64,000 nt of DNA from Anseranas semipalmata (lineage: Eukaryota; Chordata; Aves; Anseriformes; Anseranatidae): assembly GCA_013399115.1 (NCBI GenBank), contig VXAA01000894.1, positions 441,747 through 505,746 of the forward strand, in the 5' to 3' direction. Shown here piece after piece: positions 37,641-49,900 of the stretch (the first letter of the stretch is position 1; every line of letters begins with the position of its first letter). Position numbers and translations under genes: made by a program. The notes below the pieces were generated by a model, which was given only the letters and a program-made list of their open reading frames with translations, was not told where the DNA came from and ran no database searches.

Positions 37641-39217
37641 GAGGGAAAAGAAAAACTAGCAAAGAAAAGCTGGGCAGTGCTGTCAGGCCTGGTAAAAGTC
37701 TGTGAAGGGAAAAGAAAAAGGAGAAAGGACCATCTCTTACTTAAGCTCCAGGGCTAATAATGTGGAATAATATTTATAGGCTGAAATCTGTAGGTTGTTT
37801 TAGTTGTAGTGACATGGGACAGGTATCAATTAGAAAAAATTTCCATAACATAATTAAGAGAGAACACTTTGCTGCTCTCATTTTTTTTTCTTTAAAATTC
37901 TCCATTGATTTTAATTAAGCTTGTCTTGGACTCATGACCATAATCAATGTGATTTTTTTTTTCCCCATTTAACAGCTAGCTTTGCTAATCAAGGAACTTT
38001 TCCCAGGTGTAACATGCTCTAGTTATGAAGCTTCCTTCTGTGCTATTCAACTGCTATTTCCTAGAATAATTTGCTAGACTTCAGAATATAGAGCTAGATC
38101 ATGAATCGGTATAATTTTTCCAAATTAGTAAGTGCATTTTCCTTTAAATGACATATTCCCAGTTCACCGTGAATGCTTTACCTTTCCACAAAAAAAAAAA
38201 AAACAAAAACAGATGCTTTAAATACTAGGTGCCCATTGGAAAACATCAGAAAATATCTTTTTTCGTATGTATCTTTCTAAGAGAAAAGAAAAAAGGGGCA
38301 CTTGCTAAACTCTTACTTTTAAATTTGAATAATCATTGCAATTTTTGACATAGGAATTTGAGTGATCTACTAGACTGTCTCTGAAATCAACATAAGTAGT
38401 TTTAATCTGCCATGGTATATACAATAACACTGTCAAAAGAACCATACTATATAGTTAGTTAAACCAAATTACATATGCTTGAATACTGAGAAAAAAAAAG
38501 TTTCATTTGTAAGGGATTTTTGAGTTCCCTGTGAATGTTTTTGCTAAGACTCAGAGCCTGGTTACCATTTCTGTAGTGTCTAGTAGTTTTTATAGCAGGA
38601 AGTAGCATCTACTGCCACTGACTTTCAATAGTTTTCTTCACCTTGTGGCTTGTGGAATTTCAGGCAGTGACCCATAGTATGGGCTCATGTCCTTCATGTC
38701 TGATTAAATTTATCTAAGGGACAAAGGATCCACTAGATGTGCAGATAGTCAACAACTTTGTAATGGATGGCTAATAAAGCCCTTATGCAAGTTGTACTCC
38801 TTTCTTTTGAATATGTGGTTATTAATTTCCTCATAGAAATACACAAGAGCACTCATCTGCATAATCAGTGCCTCACAAATATTAACTATTTTCTTCTCAC
38901 GAAACTTAGCTAAGAGTTATTTTTCAAGTAACTAAATTTTCTAATGTTTTATTTTTCCAGGGTAGATATTTCTTTCCATTAGAAATTTCTTGTTGCTCAC
39001 AAATATTAGATGCTGGGATTCTCTTACCTGGAAGGTGTAATAATAGATGGTTACCTTGAAAACTTTAGATGAAGTTACTTCCAACAATATCCTTTAATTC
39101 GGCTACTTCTAAACATGTGGATATTTGCTGTAACATTCTTTCATAATACTTAGTGATCTGGAGTTCCTTATCTTCATGCACTGAGTATTTTAATAATTTT
39201 TAAAATGGGTAGTTTAA
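37641..39217. other. Non-genic AT-rich DNA
   Basis: No gene or interspersed repeat recognised. Short homopolymers only, for example an A13 run near 38190-38203. Confidence 0.55.
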
Positions 39218-39400
39218 CAGCACTGTGAAATAAGGAAGTACAGTTACTCCCATTTTACAGACTGTGAAGTGTCAGACTCTCAGCTAATGGATTTATATTG
39301 CTCTGAGACCTGAGTTCCTGGCTCTGCTTGGTACACCACTGAGCCATATCCTAAATCTTCATCCAGTGTGACTTAAGCACCTAGCTGAAGTGCTTCAGTG
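39218..39400 (+). repeat. MIR-like SINE remnant (tentative)
   Basis: Phrases CTCCCATTTTACAGACTGTG, CTGAGACCTGAGTTCCTGGC and CACTGAGCCATATCC occur in the order expected of a MIR-type SINE (CCCATTTTACAGATGAGG..., then ACCCAGGTC..TGGCTC..., then CACTA..CCATAC). The internal tract normally carrying CTTGCCCAAGGTCAC is poorly preserved. A following CTTAAGCACCTAGCTGAAGTG may belong to another old repeat. Confidence 0.5.
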
Positions 39401-42400
39401 AGAAAAGCCTAATCTTATCTTTCGGTCAATAGGTAATTAGAGGCCTCTGTATGGTACCATTTATTACTTTTAAGATATGAGGAGCCTAAATGTAAATTAA
39501 ATGTAAATATATGTACATATTGCCATTGACTGCAGAGGGAGACTATGGTCTTCCCTTAGATTTAGCTAAGTTTAGTACCTGAATTGCCTCAGCAAATAGT
39601 CCAAAACCAGTAAGGAAGCTTGTGAGGAGCAGAGACTGAAAGCCAGTCATTGGCTAGAGCTACTGCTATAAGACCTTTGCCCTTGTCTTCCATACAGCTT
39701 TTGTATAGTGTAAATTTAGGGAGTCTCTGTACCAGTATTGGAAAACAAATCTGTCTAAATATCCTGGGAAGAAAATAAATCCCTGTGACCCTGACGTACT
39801 TCTACAGGCCCCAGAGGCTCTTTGATTAAGTAAAACTGTCACCTACCAGTGTTATCTTTTCACTTTCATTTTAGTCATTAATCTTCAGTACTGCTAACAA
39901 TAAGACATATTTAATGGGTACATTAAGTAACTTGTAGCCCTTTGTCTGTAGATTGCTGGCTCCTCTCCAGCTGCTGTAAAAGTGATTAAAACATGTTATC
40001 ATCTTACAGCTGCTCAGTAGCCGAGACAGTCCAAGTCCTCCGCCAGCGTACAAGTGCCCACATCAACTAGGCTCAAAGGTGTATTCATCCAGTTTCTACT
40101 GAATTCAGAGTCTGGCTCTGACATTCACGGAAATAAGTCAGTGATGCTGCATGCATCAACTCGCATCCCCGTTTCTGTTCTGTACCTACTCTGTGGCTGA
40201 GAGGAGCTCCTTGGTCTTCAAGGCTACCAGTCAAGGAACCTTTATGGACTGAATGATATCTAATAATAACTTTTACAAAAACTTGACTTTTACCTGTTAA
40301 CAAGTAGGGATGATATCTGAGAAGGTTAAATTTCGCTTTGGTCCTGCAGCTCTGGAGGTTTTGTTTGTGTCTAGGATCCTAAGGGCTGCCTCGTGGAGCT
40401 GTCACCAGGACGTGTTCCTTGTGCAGTCCCTTCTGTGAGAGCTACTGTGAGCCCAGAGATGTGAGGTTTCCAGTGCAAAGCTAGGCATCGGATGGATTTT
40501 GGCTCCTGCATCTTAGCAAAATTCCAGTTGAATCAAGGTTTCTCAACAGAGAGTCTGGAGTCACGAAGAAGTTCTACTTAAATTGGTGGTTTTAACATTT
40601 CCACATTGCCTACTGTGAATTCAAGAGTATGGAAACCTAGGGAGCTTTCAGACTTTTGGCTACCTTAACAAAGAGGAAGAGCTCGGTCACGTAGACTTGA
40701 GTTAAAATTTCTGGATTTGTAGTTTTCCTGATGTGAACCTGAGAATCTGTATCCTTATTCTGGTTGAGAAAAAATTGTAAGTTCCCCTTTGAGCTTAACA
40801 AGAATGAAACATTCGTTGAAATGTCAGAATTTCCTGTAAAAAGGGAATTCTAACTTTGGTGCAGCTCTACTCTTTTGCCTGTTCATCATCTTCTGAACTA
40901 GTTATAAAATGGCCAAGGAATGGCCTTTTTTATCACAGTTTGTTGATTTTAAAAATTTTCAGTTTGCTTCATTTTATTCTTTATAAGTACAGTAATAGTT
41001 CAGCTTCTGATTTAATTTTTTGAATTTGTCACTTTCAGTGAAGGGAGAATGTGCAGAGGAATCATAGTAGTTCAGGTCGAAGAAAAATGTGTCTTAGCTG
41101 TCTGAATACAAAAAGGATTAATTAAGAATTGCCTTATAAATACACTTTATTCTAGAAGGCCACAAAATTGGTTGGCTGAAAAAAAGTATTTTTTCTTTTC
41201 TGTGGGAGTTATGAAGCCATGTAAAGTTTAGTGCTCGAAGTCCTGTAGCATTAATTATAGTCCTAACACCATCAGATTTTCTGGAAACAGATAACTTCAT
41301 CCTTGAGGAGAATGAATGGCTCCTAAAAAGAGAAAGTGCAATTTCAGTAACCTGTAAGAAGTTGAAAAAGAATGGCTTCATCATCTCTTAAAAAAGACTC
41401 AGTATCTCACAGGATTAGGCTCCTTATTCTTATTAAGGATATGCATCTTGAAGAGTGAATGTGAATTCAGATATGGCAAGGTCGGGAGCAGGTAATATGT
41501 TCACAGGTCTGTTGAAAGGCATAAAGCTTAGTTTAAAAATAATTTAGATAATGTTTTACTAATAAATAAAAAGTTGAAATGTGTATAACATTTACAGAAA
41601 TTTTTTGCTATATTAAGTTAAAAAAGTTATTTTGCTTACTGAACCTCTTGATTATGCAAAGAAAAGCACCAGTGTATTATATTCATTGAACCATTAAATG
41701 GGAGTCCAGCAAGTGATTAAAATTAATAGGTCAGCATGAACCTTGCGTGGATGCAGAGGAAAAAGCTCAGGGTGGTTAGCCATCAAAATGTTACATCTGT
41801 TTGTCAAAGTGAATGATGTAGCCCCAATTTTTTATAATAGTCTTCCTATTTGGGTTTTATTATAATTCATGTGCAGTTGTCATCTTTAAAGTGTTAGATT
41901 AGAATTAAATGGGAATTGTATAATCATCCTTTGTAACAATATACCATGGAATATATATTGCTAGTTAACTTCCAAAAAATTGATTTCCTATTCAGTGGTG
42001 TCAGTTTCTTGAACTAGTAGGTAAGGCATAATAGGTAAGTTATGTTTGCATCAAAGACCTACGCAGATGTTTGTTGTAGGTTTGCTAGGCTGAAAGCTGT
42101 GGAAGAGATTGTAGAGGCAAAGGAAACTTACAAAAAAGAAGAAGAAACAGCTGAATGTGTGCTGTAGTTGGTAGAAATGAGCAAAATGAAATAGTGTGAT
42201 TACAGTTCTTAGTGCTATTTGAATAGACTGATGCTTTGGCAAATGAGAAAATTCATCAGACAGGAAGATGGAGTGTGTTCCTGCTTACTTCATTTGTATT
42301 TTTTCTGAGACAACTGGTGGAATTTGGGGTTATTAAGAGCTTTTAACCCATTAGCTGCTGAATAAATGACAAATATGCCTATTAGATGGCACCACACTGT

Positions 42401-45400
42401 GCTACTGAATCCTGGTGGCCACTGTGTTCGTTGAAACACTGATGGAACATCTGCAGCACAGCAGGGAGCATGCTGGACCCGCAGTGAAAAGATTATACTT
42501 TGCTGCAGGTCCTAATCCATATTAATAAGTGTTTTGGAGTCTTAGCTCATTTACCTTCCTCATTTATGACAGTAGACAACCTTCCTATTTCTGTTATACC
42601 TTGTCGTGGCTAAGCTTTACATGCTGATGTCAGTAACTCTCTATCTCTCTTCTGCATTCCAGGGACTTCAATTAAACTTTTCGTATGAATAATACCTATA
42701 TTTTGAATTACAATGAAAGAACACTAGATAGACACTGAATATTTTTATATCATTTTCTAAGTCTGCAATCTGGAACAGACACTAAATTGTAAAAGTCTGA
42801 CATAGTTTAATCCTTTAGTAACAAAAAACCATGCACAGCTCTGTGTCTGATTTTTGATGGAATTTAAACTACCAGACCAGATTGTCATCACAGTTAAGCA
42901 AGTATGAATCTGAAATAATTTGGCTGACAGAGTTATTGTGGATTTACACTAGCGTAATGGAGAATTGAATATGGATTTTGGACTTAAATTCTTCTCACCT
43001 GTCACTTAAATTAAAAAACACTTTACCCAAACCTTTTTTAGATATTCTAGACCAGTTCTTAAATCTTAATAGCGCAAGTTGAGTGCATGATCCATTGGAA
43101 TGACAGCAGTAATATTATCTGGAAACTAGGCAAGGATGCCAAGCAAGTTTACAGGTGTGGTTAGCACTAACTTAATTCACGTTTAAGCATTCTTTGAATG
43201 CATATGCAGTACACCTTGACTCCTTTTGAGTCACCACAATATTCCTTCCTGGTGCAGTGAAATGCTTTGATTTTAAATCATGTATATTGTCTTCTATAAC
43301 AAACCACAGACTGTTGGTGTTAACAGGGGTAGATGGTGATGCATTGATTATTGGTTTGACCTAATTAACTCCATGATGTTAAACAGCAGTCAGCGGAAGA
43401 AATAGCTCACAAGTCTGTCTTTGTTAATGAAAGTCATTGGATTCAGATACTGTAGAATGGTATTTTGCTTTTGTTTTGTATTTACCACAATAATTCTATG
43501 GAATTACATTTTAAGTGGAGAAATACAGCAATAGGAATGATATTGGTTCTTCACCTGCAAATAGTCTGTTGTATAGAGAAGCAGACATGCATACTAAAGC
43601 ATGGAAGTGAAAATGAGAATGAATACTTTCTTTCTATCATCTTAAATTTCCTTTATACACATACTACACATACTGAAATGTGTGTATAAAGGCTGTGTGA
43701 AGTACAGCTGGAGCAATCATATTAACTGCTTGCTCCAGAACTCCAGAAAGTAGGAGATTTTTCCTTTTTTTCTTCCATTTGTGTAAATGAGAAATCGATA
43801 AAGTCCATAGACATAAATTTCCTTCCTAGAAACTGTTTTGCTGTAAGACACTCCTTGTTTCAGGATGTTTTATGTTTGTCGGGAATACAATAAATTACTA
43901 TTTCACATTGCCTTTTTAACTGAAAAATGTTAATATTGGTGACCACAAAATTCACAGCTGTCACTAAAAGAAAACTAATTATTTCAGTGGACTCTATAGC
44001 AATTAAAGAGACTATGTACTGCATATTGGCTGCTTTAACAAGCAAATAATTTGTTCAAGGCAAGAAATGGAATTTGAAGGTCCCTTCACCACTGCTCTGT
44101 AATTCTCTATCACTATGAAATCATCAAGCTATCAAGCTGACACAATCCTCAAAGTCCTGATCTTATTCACTCATATCTCGCTCTTCCTTAGTCAAGGTTC
44201 CTTGCATTTAACAAGTCAGAACTCTGTCATCCCTTTCTCCTGTTTTCATTTTTCCCACACTGTCTTCACTGTCCTTTATAAGAGATCTTTGTTGATGCAA
44301 CAGTTTATGCATTTTCACAACACTGAACATGATCTCTTGAATGTTATAGCTTTTCACACAAATTCATCTCTGAACCAGAGATGCCACATTGCATTGCTGG
44401 TAGGGGGCAGATAGATAGGTATCTCTTGAGGCAGAAGTCCTAAAATCTTCCCTTTATCTTAGAAGGATTTTCTAACTGCAGAAGGGGTGTTCTAGCATAC
44501 AAGAGGAAAGGCTGTGTGATGCTTTGAGGTGTAGAGCTGGACCTGGACCTTCTGCATGGCATGGTGTGCCACCCTCATGCAGCCCATTGCAGAACCCTGC
44601 AGCCATGCAGGAGAAAGAAGACAGATTTTTTTTTTTTTTCCATGAAATTCACCTCTATCATTTGTCAGGGTATTTCACTTCTGAGGAAAGATTTCAATGT
44701 GGCTGTGGAACAGCCTTAGTTCAGGTACTCTTGATGGAATGATTCTGTAGGCATGGCAACCTAATTTGCAACACTTGGCATGGACATTGGTAATGAAGAA
44801 TTTGGCTCTCGGTCAATATTTAAGCTTCATGTGATATTGTCCAGATGCTTTATCTGTGTGTATCTATATATATATATGTTTGTTTATATACATACACACA
44901 CATAAATGTTAAGGAACTCATAAAAGGTCAGCTCACCCACAACCTGTTTGAATTATTGTGCTGTTCATTTTCAGACGTTTTCATTCATCTACAACTTCTG
45001 CTTTCTTTCCCACTTTTGTAAATCCTTTCCTTACAAATCATCTAGGAAGATACAATACTGTCACTTCATCTGTTTAGCTGAGCTGAAATCCAATGGACCA
45101 TACATGGAGACAGAAGTCTATCAGAGCTGGGCCTTACAGGTATACATTAGTCCCAGAGTGGACTTAGTGAAGTAAGGGTTCATTAGGAAGAGGTAAGGTA
45201 ATTAAAAAGTGAATTATCTGTGACTTGCAAAGGAGATTTCCAGACTTTGTCATCTTCTTTTTACAGATTCAGAACTGATAAAGAAAATGTGGCCTTTGAA
45301 GTAAAATAATTTTCTGACTGGAAACATTATACTTCTCTGAAAAATAATAAACATGTTGATTATATTGCTATACAAGCTGTGCTTTCTTAAGCTAAAGATA

Positions 45401-45530
45401 CTTAGCCTTAAGATACTTTTTACTAAGCCCAAAGATGCTTTTAAAGATAAAATATTATGTAATTTTATAGTGCATTTTGAATAGAAACCACAAAATTATT
45501 TACAAAAGTGAATATTTATGTTTTGCAAAA
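39401..45530. other. Non-genic AT-rich DNA
   Basis: No gene supported. A T-run occurs near 44628-44639 and a (TA)n/(CA)n patch at 44861-44904. A GC-richer patch at about 40330-40500 has no recognised identity. Open frames such as 44115-44414 and 41118-41384 have no family resemblance. Confidence 0.5.
44861..44904. repeat. Mixed (TA)n / (CA)n dinucleotide patch
   Basis: A short (TA)7 run, then a T-rich spacer, then an ACACACAC run. Imperfect microsatellite. Confidence 0.8.
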
Positions 45531-45722
45531 TGGAAGGTTAAGGACAGAGAGGTTAAAGACCTGACTTCTAGAATTGTGGAGCTTTTAGAATTCCACCTGA
45601 AGTCACAGTGAGTTTAAGTGCTCAGCAACTCTGAAAGTCAAACTTGCCCAAGTAGTCACTGAACTGGAGAGTAGAATTCAGCTCCCTTCACTCTCTTGTC
45701 TATGCTTAATACCTTAGACCAT
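45531..45722 (+). repeat. Ancient amniote MIR/CORE-SINE-like repeat
   Basis: Ordered, diverged matches to an old amniote repeat pattern: GGACAGAGAGGTTAAAGACC, CTGAAGTCACAGTGAGTTTA, GTGCTCAGCAACTCTGAAAG, CTTGCCCAAGTAGTCACTGA, then AGAATTCAGCTCCCTTCA and ACCTTAGACCATG. The CTTGCCCAAG block followed by a stretch corresponding to 'GAACCCAGCTC..ACTC' and a terminal 'AGACCATG' is characteristic. Several old elements may be nested. Confidence 0.6.
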
Positions 45723-45826
45723 GTGTATGTTCCAGTATATATTTAATTAATAAAATAATAATAACAAATCCATATGGTAATTGGTTTTAGCTCTCTTTGA
45801 TATGGATTGCACAGAATTATGGGTAG

Positions 45827-46142
45827 GTGCCTGTGATGGTTTTACCTTGCTGGGCAGCTAAACTTCACCACAATGCTCTGTCACTCCCTCTCCTCAATGG
45901 AAAAGGGGGACAAAATATGTTGAAAAAAACCTTATTGGCTGAGATAAGGACAGGGAGATCACTCACCAATTACTATCACAGGCAAAACAGACTCGGCTCT
46001 GGCCAGCAGCGGGTCCCTTTTGGAGCCGGCTGGAGCTGGCTCTGACCTGACATGGGGCAGCTGCTGGGCTCTGCTCACAGAGGCCTGTGCCCCTGCAGCC
46101 GCCTGCTACCAAACCCCTGACACATAATCCCAATACAGTGCC
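45827..46142 (-). mobile_element. LTR-like element, copy 2, internally deleted, perfect 5-bp TSD
   Basis: The element body is 45832-46137 (306 bases) and reads TGTATTGGG...ATCACA on the minus strand. Flanking pentamers are GTGCC at 45827-45831 and GTGCC at 46138-46142, a perfect target-site duplication included in these coordinates. Five-base duplications with TG...CA ends fit ERVL/class III-type integration. The first 140 or so bases match copy 1 closely (shared CAGAGCCCAGCAGCTGCCCC and GGCTCCAAAAGGGACCCG), as do the last 60. Between them this copy keeps a segment containing GAGTCTGTTTTGCC and GGTGAGTGATCTCC that copy 1 lacks. It lacks the GC-rich AATAAA-bearing section that copy 1 has. No coding frame. 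It is best described as a non-autonomous or secondarily deleted solo LTR. Confidence 0.85.
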
Positions 46143-48265
46143 AAGTGTCTTGGGAGGCCATGGACAGTCTCATTGGGGTGTCACCATGGCAGCACCGGTG
46201 GATGCAGAATTTCCAGACAGTGGATTTACAGAGAGGGAAAAACAGAACTCTTAAGCATTATGTGGATTGTCAGTATCTGCTCAATCAGAGGGAATACGGG
46301 TGGAATGCTTCTTAATAAAGTTACCATACTGTATTGGATCTGCATAATAATGGTGGACTAAAAGCTATTGGTTAGCAGCTGAAAGCTGGAACTAAAGTAA
46401 AAGCAGTGCGTATATAACTCTCTGCTATGTCCTAATTTACTTTATAGAAGCTATTCTGTCTGTCTTGTGACTGCTGTAATGTGTCTGTGCAGCTAGAAAG
46501 AAACATAATATTAGAAAATTGTAATGTTTGTGTTTAACATTTGTATTTTGATTACTGAGCAAGTGGCCAAGTCTTCAAGTGGCCACTTAGGTTCTGCTCT
46601 GAAGGTTAGCCATATTTAGAGCTGGGCAGGAAGTTTTTGGCAAAGTATTAATCTTCAAAGACATCAGTTTATTGAAGCCCAAATATTTACGTGCTTTTAT
46701 AACCTTTCAGCAAAACACATCATGAGAACCTTCTGGGTTTTCCTATTTCCAGAGAGCTGTGCTATACGCATTGTCCCAGAGTCAGTGATTTCAAGACTTC
46801 TAGCCTGCTTCATGTGAACGAGGAGGCTGGGATCTGGGGAAGCCTGAGCTCCAGGAAGGGCTCTTGTAGATTCAGCTCTGGCTTTGGAGCAGGAAGCTCC
46901 AAAGTCCCTTCCTGACAAGCGTCTCAGGAGCTGGAGGACTTGAGGAACCTCAGTAGTCCAGCCTAGAGTCATAGTTCCCAGACGTGCTGGATTTCCACTC
47001 GATCCAGGGTGCTGCAAACTCTGGCAGTCTTTCCTGTTATTTAGATATTTTGATTCAATTAGATTAAATGGTATTCTTCTCCTCCCCTAAGGAATTTCAA
47101 AAAGTCTAGTTTCCATTTTGTGCCAAAATAGATTCTGTCACAGTTCTGCATGCAAATCTCTCATTGGCTAAGTCATCTTCTCTGATGAAAAGAGAGAAGG
47201 GGAAGAAAATGAGGAGAACGAGTTTCATATTTGTAAGTAGGGAACTCCCAAATTACAGTGAAATGCATCTCTGAAAAGAATTAAAACAATTAAAAGGACA
47301 ATTAAGGTAGGAAGCTAGCAGATCTACCATTTGCTAGCTTCAAATTTGGAGTTTCCCCATGCTGAAGAACAAGTGCAAGCCTCAGCTATAATGAGTAAGG
47401 AAAAACTGTTACTGCAGAACACATGCTGAGCTTTCCACATCCTTACTGTATTTATTCATTCAAGGCTACATTTGTCAATCTGCAATGCATGATTTTTGTT
47501 AACTCTAAATCTAAATAGTGACCATAATGATTTCTGTGGTGTTTTGCTTCTCCTGGTTTAGATTCTATGCTTCTATGGCGAGCTCTCTTTATATCTCTAC
47601 AGACTAGCCAAGAATTGTTTATTTGAGTTCCCCTATTATAATGTGCAGTTTTAAAGTGTGTTGTATTTAGAGATATTTGGACCAGTGATTATCTGCACAT
47701 TAAAGTCATAAAAGAAGAAAATTAAGAGATAAACACTGCAGGAGGTATATAAATGGATACTTAAAGGCTTTAAAATGGTCCTTCTTTCTTTCATATTCAT
47801 GTTTCTTAGCACTTTGTAACTTGCAGCTGGCAAAATGATTGTCACAGAATGTTTTGCCAAGGATTAAATCCATCTAGCCCTCTGACCAAGCCTCCTAAAC
47901 TAGTAAACATTAAGTCCTTAGAAAGGAATATTTGGCAGGGCAAAGACTTTATCGTTTCTTTCTGCTTCTGTGCACAAAGCTGTCACCTCTCTATTTGCCT
48001 TTCTGTCTGTTGTGTGTTCTCTGAAGTTTAACTGATATACTGCTAATGGCACAGGATTTTTCTCAGTAAAATCTCAGAGTATCACATATAATCAAATGCT
48101 TTAATCCTGGATGTAATCCAGCATGTGTCCTCCTGTGAACCAGGAAGTGTGTTGATTAGAGATAGTGTTACAGTTGCTCTCATCTACTTTGTGGAAATGC
48201 AAACTGTTGGTCTTTGAAGTGGCTGCTGTAGGTATTTGGCTTTTCAAAAGAACCTCGGATGAGTT
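46143..48265. other. Non-genic DNA with an unexplained GC-richer block
   Basis: No gene is supported. A GC-richer segment at about 46735-47035 contrasts with the AT-rich flanks and carries a 106-codon minus-strand frame with no recognisable domain. It may be an old interspersed repeat. The remainder is AT-rich and unremarkable. Confidence 0.5.
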
Positions 48266-48855
48266 TATGGAATCATAAAAAATAGGACAAGAAGGGATTG
48301 CGAGGTTTCATCCACTCTGTCTCTTCGGCATGAAGCAAGACCAAATAGGCTTATTCTATTCTTGATAGATATTTGCCTGACATGCTCTGAAAACATCTAA
48401 GGGTATTCTACAATGCTTTCATGTGGTCTGCCTTACTGACTATCCTTGCCATTAGAAAGTTGTATTTTCCCCTCAAATCTTAACTGCCTTTTAAGCCGTT
48501 ACTTCTCTTTCCATTCTCAGAGTGGATATGGGGATTAAAACATTGTCTTTCTTTCTTTTTACAATTGCCTTTTATATATTCGAAGACTTATCCTGCCTCC
48601 CCTCAGCCATCTCTTAACTAAACAGTCCTGATTTTTTTTCAATCTTTTGATCAAGTTTTCTAGACCTGATCATCCTTGCTATTTGCTTCTGAACTCCTTT
48701 TGTTGGTCCACATCTTTCCTGAAGAACAATGCCCCAGACTGGGCAACTCTGCAGAGTAAGTTTTACTCATGCATGGCTGAGCAGGAGATCGGTTGACTTG
48801 GTGTATCTCACAGATGCTATTCCTCTTTCATATACTGCAGGTAGTATGAAGCTCT
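48266..48855 (-). mobile_element. Ancient CR1 LINE fragment (CR1-L-like), minus strand
   Basis: Read on the plus strand, the segment follows the reverse complement of an old amniote CR1 3' region. It starts with the tail-derived ATGGAATCATAAAAAATAGG, then ACAAGAAGGGATTGCGAGG, and continues through TTTTCAATCTTTTGATCAAG and TTTTCTAGACCTGATCATCC. It ends with the strongest block, GTCCACATCTTTCCTGAAG, then CCCCAGACTGGGCAACTCTGCAG. Divergence is high and many small deletions are present, so no open frame of the element survives on its coding strand. The 83-codon plus-strand frame at 48729-48980 is antisense to it and not a gene. The age contrasts strongly with the CR1 at 33363. Confidence 0.88.
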
Positions 48856-49599
48856 TGGCAGCAGGAGAAAGGAAAGAGAAGTTTTTAAAGGCCACATGTC
48901 TTTCACCTTTCTTAAACAAATGGTCCCTCAGACAGCATTGGGCTAATTGCACGAGTAAGACATGGAGGATTCTGACTTGAGTAAATGCTATCATTTTATG
49001 TCATCTCAACATTTTAAAATACATTGAGGGAGATTTAATGCATTTTTGTATCTGATATTAATTTAATATAGTTTCACATCTGTCTAAGTAGAGATAAGTA
49101 TGCCGGTTATTTCAAAGTTTACAAAGCTGCTAGGTCAGTATTTTGCAACCGAGGTTTCATAATAGTCATCATTACACCGGAATTCTAACAAAGTGCAATG
49201 TGCTACTGTAATCCATGGAGAATCGTATTAGCATTTCTGCATTGCTAATTCTGACAATGGTAACATACTTCAATTTGATAAATTCATTAATGCAGCACAG
49301 GCCTGTGTCCTAGTTTCACACTGCTTTAATATTAATGACAACATGTCTGAGACTAGATCACATTTAAATGTCAGTAGAACTGGTGGGTGGACCAAGATGA
49401 GAATAAATTATTCACATACAAACAAGTGCATTAATGATTTTCTGTAAGACTTTTAACTTTTGGGAATGGCACTTGTATACCTGACAAGAAGCACTAAATA
49501 TGTCTGGCAGGAGAAAACTGAAATATGGCTGATTTTTTTGTCAGTCTACACGAGTAACAGATGTCTATTTAGCTTTCTTATGTAAAGAAATAATTTAAT
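48856..49599. other. Non-genic AT-rich DNA
   Basis: No gene or repeat recognised. The AT-rich sequence at 49190-49450 includes several ATTAAT/TAATTC motifs and could belong to the same conserved non-coding neighbourhood as the next segment. Confidence 0.45.
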
Positions 49600-49900
49600 T
49601 CTAACCTCAGCCAGTAAATATCAAAGATATTTTAAACAAAACAGGCTTTTTTTATCAATTCAGGGAAAGGTCACCTATAAATATTTCATTAGCCAAATTC
49701 ATTAATTTCAATTACACATAGATTGAATCTAATCCAATCACTCTTCATCTCAATTGCAATTAAAATATAAAATGGGATGAATCCACTCTGCAATATTTGA
49801 AGCTGACAATTAATAAAATAATATTTCAAATGAATTTTATTGTGCAGTGTTGCTGTTTATATGAAATACATTGAAATTAATAAGGACTGATCAATACAAC
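49600..49900. promoter_or_regulatory. Candidate conserved non-coding (enhancer-like) element
   Basis: A dense cluster of homeodomain-type core motifs on both strands (ATTAATTTCAATTA, CAATTGCAATTAAAA, ACAATTAATAAAATAAT, ATTGAAATTAATAAGG). It is free of simple-sequence runs, recognised repeats and long open frames. Such texture is common in deeply conserved developmental enhancers in gene deserts. This is an inference from motif density in already AT-rich DNA; conservation cannot be judged from one sequence. Confidence 0.3.

Noticed and set aside
48729..48980. 83-codon plus-strand frame with a protein-like appearance
   Set aside because: It is mostly antisense to the ancient CR1 fragment that ends near 48855.
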